Shown here piece by piece: positions 58,765-64,000 of a stretch of DNA of 64,000 nucleotides; positions within the stretch are counted from its first letter, which is position 1, and every line of letters starts with the position of its first letter. Made by a program: the position numbers and the translations under genes. Below the pieces are notes generated by a model. The model saw nothing but the letters and a program-made list of their open reading frames with translations, made no database searches and was not told the origin of the DNA. The DNA is from an uncultured Oscillospiraceae bacterium (GTDB lineage: Bacteria > Bacillota > Clostridia > Oscillospirales > Oscillospiraceae): assembly GCA_934590325.1 (NCBI GenBank), contig CAKTOW010000002.1, positions 62,001-126,000 of the forward strand, written 5' to 3'.

Positions 58765-59723
58765 GCGCCGCATTCGACATCACCGCCCTGGGTGAGCTGC
58801 TGATAGACTTCACCGACCGCGGCCTGTCCGACAGCGGCATGCGCCTGTTTGAGCGCAATCCCGGCGGCGCCCCCGCCAACGTCCTGGCCGCCGCCGCCCG
58901 TCTGGGCGACCGCACCGCCTTCATGGGCAAGGTGGGCGACGATATGCACGGCCATTTCCTCCGCGACACCCTCGCCGCGGCGGGTATCGACACCTCCGGC
59001 ATGGTCATGGCGCCGGATGTGTTCACCACCTTGGCTTTCGTGGAGCTGGACGGCAGGGGAGAGCGGCATTTCTCCTTCGCCCGCAAGCCCGGCGCCGACA
59101 CCTGTCTCCGCGCCGACGAGCTCAACGGTACTGTGCTGTCCCATACGCGGGTGCTCCACGTGGGCTCCCTGTCCCTGACGGACGAGCCCGCCCGCACCGC
59201 CACCTTCGCCGCCGTCCGGGCCGCCAAGGCCGCCGGTGCCGTCATCTCCTACGACCCCAACTACCGCGCCGCCCTCTGGGCGGACGAGGCCACCGCCGCC
59301 GCCCACATGCGCTCCATGCTGCCCTACGCGGACGTGGTGAAGCTATCCGACGAGGAGACCCTGCTGCTCACCGACGCCGCCGACCCGGCGGAGAGCGCCC
59401 GCCGCCTGCTGGCGCAGGGCGTGTCCTGCGCCGCCGTTACCCTGGGGGAGCGGGGCGCGCTGGTGGCCGCGCGGGACGGCCTGCGCGCCGTCCCCGGATT
59501 CCCGGCGCAGCCGGTGGATACCACCGGCGCGGGGGACGCCTTCTGGGGAGGCTTCCTCCACCGTATGCTGGCGCTGGGCAAGACGCCCGCCGCACTGACG
59601 GCGGACGAAGCGGCGGACTGTGCCCGCTGGGGCAACGCCGTGGCGGCCCTCTGCATCGCCGGGCGTGGTGCTATCCCCGCCATGCCCGCCATGGAGGACG
59701 TACAGGCGCTTCTGCACCGATAA
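58761..59723 (+). CDS. PfkB family carbohydrate kinase, fructokinase-like
   Basis: A 320-residue sugar kinase. NPGGAPANVLAAAARLG (about 33-49) is PfkB signature 1 and DTTGAGDAFWGGFL (about 253-266) is signature 2 with the catalytic Asp. Overall order fits fructokinase. ATG overlaps the isomerase stop (ATGA), so the two enzymes are made together, suggesting mannose to fructose to fructose 6-phosphate, or lyxose to xylulose phosphate. Confidence 0.92.
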   Translation: MSAAFDITALGELLIDFTDRGLSDSGMRLFERNPGGAPANVLAAAARLGDRTAFMGKVGDDMHGHFLRDTLAAAGIDTSGMVMAPDVFTTLAFVELDGRGERHFSFARKPGADTCLRADELNGTVLSHTRVLHVGSLSLTDEPARTATFAAVRAAKAAGAVISYDPNYRAALWADEATAAAHMRSMLPYADVVKLSDEETLLLTDAADPAESARRLLAQGVSCAAVTLGERGALVAARDGLRAVPGFPAQPVDTTGAGDAFWGGFLHRMLALGKTPAALTADEAADCARWGNAVAALCIAGRGAIPAMPAMEDVQALLHR

Positions 59724-59724
59724 G

Positions 59725-59768
59725 AACAGGACCTCAGACCCATCGGCCTGAGGTCCTGTTTTATTTTA
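59725..59768 (+). terminator. Intrinsic terminator after the PfkB kinase
   Basis: AACAGGACCTCAG/CTGAGGTCCTGTT, 13 bp, ten-base loop, then TTATTTTA. Confidence 0.88.
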
Positions 59769-59847
59769 TGACCGCCTGTCCGGCGAATATAGCCGCTGCC
59801 GCGCAACCGGTAAGCCATTACTTACCTGCACAGGTTTTCCTGTGTAC

Positions 59848-59875
59848 TTGTTTTTTCCGGGAATAATGGTATGAT
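59848..59875 (+). promoter_or_regulatory. Promoter for the NhaC-type antiporter
   Basis: TTGTTT (59848-59853) and TATGAT (59870-59875), spacer 16. A perfect inverted repeat CACAGG-TTTT-CCTGTG (59828-59843) lies five bases upstream of the -35 and could be an operator. Confidence 0.55.
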
Positions 59876-59915
59876 AATAATTAAATCGCAAACACGATAG
59901 GGAGGAGACCGCCGC

Positions 59916-61256
59916 ATGCCCCACATTATCATGGCGTTCACGCCGCTGGTGTTCCTGATCATATACGCCCTCAAGACCCGCAAGATGGCCGATGCCATGG
60001 TGCTGGCCACGCTGCTGTCCATGCTCCTGCTGCACCGTCAGCACTTCATCAGCGGCACCATCGACGCTATGTACGCCGTGCTGTCCACCTCCGCCTACCA
60101 GTTCTCCCTCTGCGTGATCGCGACCTTCGGCGCGTTCATCGCCCTGCTGCAGCAGTCCGGCGCCCTCATGGGCTTCCGCGACCTGCTGGCCCGGGTGGCC
60201 AACACACCTCGCAGGACGCTGCTGCTGGCATGGCTGCTGTCCGTGGTCATGTTCGTGGATGAATATCTGAACGCGCTCACCGTCACCATCTCCATGCGCG
60301 GCATCGCCGACCGCAACCGCGTTCCCCGCGAGCATCTGGCGGTGCAGGCCAACATTATGGCCTGCTGTCTCTGCGTTACCATACCCTTCACCAGCTGGAC
60401 GGCCTTCAGCGTGGGGCTTATCTCCGACTTCGACCTGGGCTTCAGCGACTACCTCCGCGCCGTCCCCCTGATGTTCTACCCCCTGGCCATGATGCTCCTG
60501 AGCCTTCTGCTGGCGCTTGGCGCTTTCCCGAAAGTGGGCGTGCTGAAGCAGTCCTACCTCCGCGTCCAGTCCGGCGGCCCCACCTTTGAACAGGCGTCGC
60601 AGACGGAAAAGCTGGTGGACATCGCCGAGGTGGACGAGGACCGCGTTTCCTCCGCCTGGAACGCTATCATACCTCTGTTGGCCCTGGTGGGCGGCACCAT
60701 CTTCTTCGACAACGACCTGCTCCACGGCATCGTCATCGCCCTGGTGGTGCAGTTCCTGCTGTACGTGCCCCAAAAGCTCATGTCCGTGGGCGATTACTTC
60801 CGCCACTTCTTCGACGGCGCCAAGGGCATGACCACCATCGCCATCGTGGTGGGCTTTGGCCTGATGCTCAGCAGCGCCAACCGCGAGCTGGGCCTGTTCG
60901 ACATCCTCATCAACGGCGTGGGCGGCGCGGTGCCCGCCTGGCTGGTGGCGCCCATGGCCTTCCTGCTGGTGGCGCTGACGGTGTTTGCCGTGGGCGGCTG
61001 CTGGGCGGTCATGACCATCGCCCTGCCGGTGTTCATCCCCATGGGCCTCACAGCCGGTGCCGCTCCGTCCCTGATGATCGCCGCCGTTATGAGCGGCGTC
61101 ACCCTGGGGTACAGCATCTGCTTCTACGCCGACGCGGTGTTCATGACCACCGCCGGTACCGGCGTGTCCAACATCACCACCATCCGCGCTACGCTGCCCT
61201 ATGCCCTGACCGTGGGCGCCCTCTCCGCCGCAGCCTTCCTTGTGGCGGGCTTGTAG
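59916..61256 (+). CDS. NhaC-family Na+/H+ antiporter-like transporter
   Basis: A 446-residue membrane protein with about 11 helices. The family is indicated by VVMFVDEYLNALTVTISMR (charged residues inside a helix, near 110-128), QANIMACCLCVTIPFTSW and GGCWAVMTIALPVFIPM near 365. It may exchange Na+ for H+ or carry a carboxylate such as malate against lactate; the two are not separable by eye. GGGAGGAG precedes the ATG. Monocistronic. Confidence 0.87.
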   Translation: MPHIIMAFTPLVFLIIYALKTRKMADAMVLATLLSMLLLHRQHFISGTIDAMYAVLSTSAYQFSLCVIATFGAFIALLQQSGALMGFRDLLARVANTPRRTLLLAWLLSVVMFVDEYLNALTVTISMRGIADRNRVPREHLAVQANIMACCLCVTIPFTSWTAFSVGLISDFDLGFSDYLRAVPLMFYPLAMMLLSLLLALGAFPKVGVLKQSYLRVQSGGPTFEQASQTEKLVDIAEVDEDRVSSAWNAIIPLLALVGGTIFFDNDLLHGIVIALVVQFLLYVPQKLMSVGDYFRHFFDGAKGMTTIAIVVGFGLMLSSANRELGLFDILINGVGGAVPAWLVAPMAFLLVALTVFAVGGCWAVMTIALPVFIPMGLTAGAAPSLMIAAVMSGVTLGYSICFYADAVFMTTAGTGVSNITTIRATLPYALTVGALSAAAFLVAGL

Positions 61257-61306
61257 CGCGCGCTATCGCGCCCTCCGCCGGAGCACAAACCCGCATGAAT
61301 ACAAGA

Positions 61307-61337
61307 AAAACCCGCAACCACAAGGGTTGCGGGTTTT
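61307..61337. terminator. Bidirectional terminator (nhaC-type gene and tRNA-Pro)
   Basis: AAAACCCGCAACC, loop ACAAG, GGTTGCGGGTTTT. Works for the transporter gene (+) and the tRNA (-). Confidence 0.92.
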
Positions 61338-61346
61338 CCTGTTGAT

Positions 61347-61422
61347 TGGTCGGAGTGGGGGGACTTGAACCCCCGGCCTCTTGGTCCCGAACCAAGCGCG
61401 CTACCAACTGCGCTACACCCCG
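61347..61422 (-). tRNA. tRNA-Pro (anticodon CGG)
   Basis: A 76-base cloverleaf on the - strand, CCA included in the genome (61347-61349). Acceptor CGGGGTG pairs with CACTCCG (one G-T), D-arm TAGCGCAGTTGGTAGCGC, anticodon stem CTTGG/CCAAG with loop TTCGGGA giving CGG, and T-arm GGGGGTTCAAGTCCCCC. Reads CCG proline codons. Confidence 0.97.
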
Positions 61423-61433
61423 TCAGCCGTTCT

Positions 61434-61462
61434 ATTATATTTCCTAACCGTTCCGCTGTCAA
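61434..61462 (-). promoter_or_regulatory. Consensus sigma-A promoter for tRNA-Pro
   Basis: On the - strand, TTGACA (61457-61462) and TATAAT (61434-61439), spacer 17. Start near 61427, only about five bases before the mature tRNA. Confidence 0.92.
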
Positions 61463-61551
61463 GCATTATTTCCTCCGCCCCCGATATTCTAACCCGGCCC
61501 TGTCCCGCATACACTCTCCCAAGATCACTCGTCCGAAGGAGGTGCCCAGCC

Positions 61552-62391
61552 ATGCCCCAGCGTCCCGCGTCCTATACCGGCCGCCGCGTTGCGCCCGCCC
61601 GGCGCAGCGTCCCGCCCCGCAGGGCACCGTCCCGTCCCGCGTCCCGCCCGGCGCGGACCGGGTCTGCTGCCGCGCCCGCTCCCGGCTCCCGCCGCCGTAT
61701 GGCGCAGCTGGTGGTCTCCGCCGCGCTGCTGCTGGCGGTGGTGGCTATGAAATTCCTGTTCCCCGCCACGCTGGAACGCTGCCGCGCCACGCTTCTGGAC
61801 CTGCTGGGCGCCGACACCGACTTTGTGGAGGTGTTCGCCGCCGCAGGCCGGGCTTTCTCCGACGGCTCCACGGTCTCCGATGCCCTCAACGACGCCTATA
61901 CCGCCGTGTTCGGCGCCTCGGAGGTGCCCGTTGCTCCCGCCGTGGAGCGCACGGCCGCTCTGCCGGATAACGTGGATATGCTCCAGCGCGTGCTGAACCT
62001 TGACTACGCCGACCCGGTCTCCGCCGGGCAGATCACCTCGCTGTTCGGCGCCCGCAGCGACCCGCTGGACGCCGACGCCCGGTTCCACTACGGGCTGGAC
62101 ATAGCGGGGGAGGAGGGTGCCGTCATCTCCGCCTTTGCCGACGGCACCGTTACCGCCGTGGGCAGCAGCACCGACCTGGGTAAATACGTCACCGTCGCCC
62201 ACGACGGCGGCTACTCCACCCTCTACGCCCACTGCGCCCGGGTGACGGCCTCCGACGGCCAGCAGGTGAAAAGGGGAGACCCCATCGCCGAGATGGGCGA
62301 TACCGGCCGTGCCACCGGCTTCCACCTGCACTTCGAGCTCCATCAGAACAACACCTACCTGAACCCCATCTACTATGTCACATTCTCCTGA
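61552..62391 (+). CDS. M23/LytM-domain protein, SpoIVFA-like
   Basis: A 279-residue membrane protein. A basic Arg/Pro-rich tail (1-48) precedes one membrane helix (52-70), then a linker and a LytM domain from about 158. SpoIVFA is the inhibitor and scaffold of the SpoIVFB protease that activates sigma-K in the sporulating mother cell; the SpoIVFB-like gene follows with a 17-base overlap. Unlike many regulatory LytM proteins, the zinc residues look complete: His179 and Asp183 in FHYGLDI, and His258 and His260 in HLHFEL. AAGGAGG lies nine bases before the ATG. Confidence 0.85.
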   Translation: MPQRPASYTGRRVAPARRSVPPRRAPSRPASRPARTGSAAAPAPGSRRRMAQLVVSAALLLAVVAMKFLFPATLERCRATLLDLLGADTDFVEVFAAAGRAFSDGSTVSDALNDAYTAVFGASEVPVAPAVERTAALPDNVDMLQRVLNLDYADPVSAGQITSLFGARSDPLDADARFHYGLDIAGEEGAVISAFADGTVTAVGSSTDLGKYVTVAHDGGYSTLYAHCARVTASDGQQVKRGDPIAEMGDTGRATGFHLHFELHQNNTYLNPIYYVTFS

Positions 62392-63004
62392 AGCCTCTGC
62401 CGCCCTCACCGTTTCGCCCTCCGCGCTGGTGCTGCTGGCGGCTTTTTTGCTGTTCTCCCGCTCCTTCACCCTGCCCGCGGCCATCCTGACCGCCGCCCTG
62501 TGCCACGAGCTGTCCCACGTGCTGGCACTGCGCCTGCTGGGTGCTCCGCCCCGGCGTCTGACGCTCTCCGCCACCGGCGCAGAGCTGTACGTCCCCGGCC
62601 TGGAGCGCCTGTCCTACGGCGGTGAGCTGCTGGCCGTGGCCGCCGGCCCCGCCTGCAATCTCCTGCTGTGGGCGCTGCTGTCCCTGACCGGCATGGAGCC
62701 CCTGGCGCCCTTCGCCGGCGCCCACCTTATCCTGGGCGCGCTGAACCTGCTGCCCGTCCGCCCTATGGACGGCGGCCGCCTGCTCTGGCTCCTGACGGCC
62801 CTGTGTACCGAGCCCTATACCGCCGACCGCGTAGCATACATTGCCGGTGCCGCCGTTTCCGCGGCGCTGCTGGCGCTATGCCTGTATCTGACGGCCTCCA
62901 CCGGCACGGGATTGTTCCTGCTGCCCGGCGCATTGTGGCTGGCCGCAAAAGGGGTCTTGCCAAACGGCGCAAAACCGGATAAAATAAACTGTTACAAGAA
63001 ATAG
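62375..63004 (+). CDS. M50 intramembrane protease, SpoIVFB-like
   Basis: A 209-residue membrane metalloprotease. The zinc motif HELSH is at 44-48 and NLLPVRPMDGG at 124-134 supplies the third ligand. Six hydrophobic segments fit SpoIVFB, which cleaves pro-sigma-K, though it lacks the C-terminal CBS domain. The overlap with the SpoIVFA-like gene supports the assignment. There is a second, unrelated M50 protein at 18.6 kb. Confidence 0.87.
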   Translation: MSHSPEASAALTVSPSALVLLAAFLLFSRSFTLPAAILTAALCHELSHVLALRLLGAPPRRLTLSATGAELYVPGLERLSYGGELLAVAAGPACNLLLWALLSLTGMEPLAPFAGAHLILGALNLLPVRPMDGGRLLWLLTALCTEPYTADRVAYIAGAAVSAALLALCLYLTASTGTGLFLLPGALWLAAKGVLPNGAKPDKINCYKK

Positions 63005-63056
63005 CCCTCCCGCCCGCCGCACAGCGCCGGGGGAGGGGAGAGAAAAGGACTACACC

Positions 63057-64000
63057 ATGGATAAACGACTGGAACGCATCCTGCCCCGCGTACAGAAGCC
63101 CGCCCGCTACGTGGGCGGCGAATACAACGCCATCCTGAAGGACAAGGCGCAGGTGGATACCCGCATTGCCTTCTGCTTCCCGGATACCTACGAGATAGGC
63201 ATGTCCAATCTCGGTATGCGCATTCTCTACGGCGTCATGAACAACATCCCCGGCGTGTGGTGCGAGCGCGTGTTCGCCCCCTGGGGCGACATGGAGGAGG
63301 AGCTGCGGAAGGCGGATATGCCCCTTTTCGCCCTGGAATCCGGCGACCCCATCACCGACTACGACATTGTGGCCTTCTCTGTGGGCTACGAGATGGCCTT
63401 TCCCGCCATCCTGAATATGCTGGACCTGGCGCATATCCCCCTCCACGCCGCCGACCGCACCGGCCTGACCCCGCTGGTCATCGCCGGAGGCACCGCCATG
63501 TACAACGCCGAGCCCCTGGCCGACTTCATCGACCTGGTCAGCCTGGGCGAGGGCGAGGATGTCACCGTGGAGCTCATCGAGCTTCACCGCCGCGCCCGCC
63601 GGGAGGGCTGGAGCAAGCCCGACTTCCTCCGCGCCGCCGCCCGGCTGGACGGCATCTACGTCCCGTCCCTCTACGATGTCACCTACCATGACGACGGCAC
63701 CGTCGCCGCCATCACCCCCAAGGACGGCGCGCCGGCGGTCGTCACCAAGCGCATCGTCCACGACATGGACAAGTCCTATTTCCCGGTGAACACCATCGTC
63801 CCCTCCACGGAGATCGTGCAGGATCGCGTCACTCTGGAGCTGTTCCGCGGCTGCATCCGCGGCTGCCGCTTCTGTCAGGCGGGCTACGTCTACCGCCCGG
63901 TGCGTAACCGCAGCCGCGACCTCTGCGCCGACTATTGCGTCCGCTCCTGCGACGATACCGGCTATCAGGAGGTGACGCTCTCCAGCCTTTCCACCAGCGA
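63057..64000 (+). CDS. B12-binding-type radical SAM protein (TIGR03960-like), cut by the window end
   Basis: The first 314 residues of a longer protein. The N-terminal part (about 1-190) resembles a degenerate cobalamin-binding domain (RIAFCFPDTYEIGMSNLG, DIVAFSVGYEMAFPAIL), and the radical SAM domain begins with CIRGCRFC, the cluster Cys being 266, 270 and 273. Proteins of this group lie next to a second radical-SAM-associated gene, a ribonuclease G and ribosomal proteins L21/L27 in Clostridia, which would be expected past the window. Function is not settled. GGGGAG lies 15 bases before the ATG. Confidence 0.9.
   Translation, partial: MDKRLERILPRVQKPARYVGGEYNAILKDKAQVDTRIAFCFPDTYEIGMSNLGMRILYGVMNNIPGVWCERVFAPWGDMEEELRKADMPLFALESGDPITDYDIVAFSVGYEMAFPAILNMLDLAHIPLHAADRTGLTPLVIAGGTAMYNAEPLADFIDLVSLGEGEDVTVELIELHRRARREGWSKPDFLRAAARLDGIYVPSLYDVTYHDDGTVAAITPKDGAPAVVTKRIVHDMDKSYFPVNTIVPSTEIVQDRVTLELFRGCIRGCRFCQAGYVYRPVRNRSRDLCADYCVRSCDDTGYQEVTLSSLSTS

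Noticed and set aside
1-64000. CRISPR array, insertion sequence or rRNA genes
   Set aside because: No regularly spaced repeats, no transposase-like product with terminal inverted repeats, and no rRNA signatures were seen anywhere in the window.

Overview
The window looks like chromosomal core sequence from a GC-rich, spore-forming, butyrate-producing member of the Clostridia, most likely Oscillospiraceae (Oscillibacter, Flavonifractor or Dysosmobacter-like; the genus is a guess). Several things point there: strong GC bias at third codon positions, Firmicutes-type ribosome binding sites (AAGGAGG) and sigma-A promoters, sporulation genes (gerW/ytfJ, a spoIVFA-spoIVFB pair, dacF-like), an IspH-ribosomal protein S1 fusion, a T-box leuS leader, and a But-type CoA-transferase. 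No CRISPR array, rRNA operon, insertion sequence or intact prophage was seen; there is one tRNA (Pro, CGG).

Layout. 1-6.6 kb: a + strand operon with a truncated ABC-F ATPase, flavodoxin, prfA, a LUD-domain protein, a Sua5-CoaE fusion and an M18 aminopeptidase. 6.6-7.9 kb: ispD-ispF. 7.9-10.4 kb: a DUF1538 membrane protein and a tandem PII-like protein, behind a leader that carries a terminator-like hairpin. 10.4-12.9 kb: feoA-feoB plus a Cys-rich partner. 12.9-18.0 kb: a corrinoid methyl-transfer island. A homocysteine methyltransferase and a RACo-type activator lie on the - strand; a DUF2284 protein and a UroD/corrinoid-domain fusion lie on the + strand, with the two transcription units starting from interleaved promoters. 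18-28.7 kb: site-2 protease, scpAB, DUF2953, gerW, dacF, rluB, an RpiR regulator, a BaiN-like flavoprotein, cmk, plsC and ispH-rpsA. 28.9-29.9 kb: a small lower-GC pocket with a lipoprotein and a terminase-small-subunit-like protein. 30-39.9 kb: butyryl-CoA:acetate CoA-transferase, tepA, smc, ftsY, rph, rdgB, yhbY, nadD-yqeK and rsfS. 39.9-45.6 kb: T-box leuS, rpsU, an unknown protein, yqeG, efp and a CD1247-like protein. 45.7-51.2 kb: a gutted P-type ATPase, an lctP-hydroxyacid dehydrogenase-ilvE operon (-), a tiny membrane protein, an orphan ABC ATPase and a gutted phzF. 51.2-57.1 kb: a ROK-like protein and a substrate-binding protein/permease/ATPase importer (-). 57.3-64 kb: mgtC, D-lyxose isomerase plus PfkB kinase, nhaC, tRNA-Pro, spoIVFA-spoIVFB and a radical SAM protein cut by the window end.

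The most interesting parts are the corrinoid island with opposed promoters, the DUF1538/tandem-PII pair with its possible attenuator, the internal ribosome binding site and promoter that could release free S1 from the IspH-S1 fusion, and two genes reduced to their extreme ends. All functions are read from motifs and context; no database search was run.
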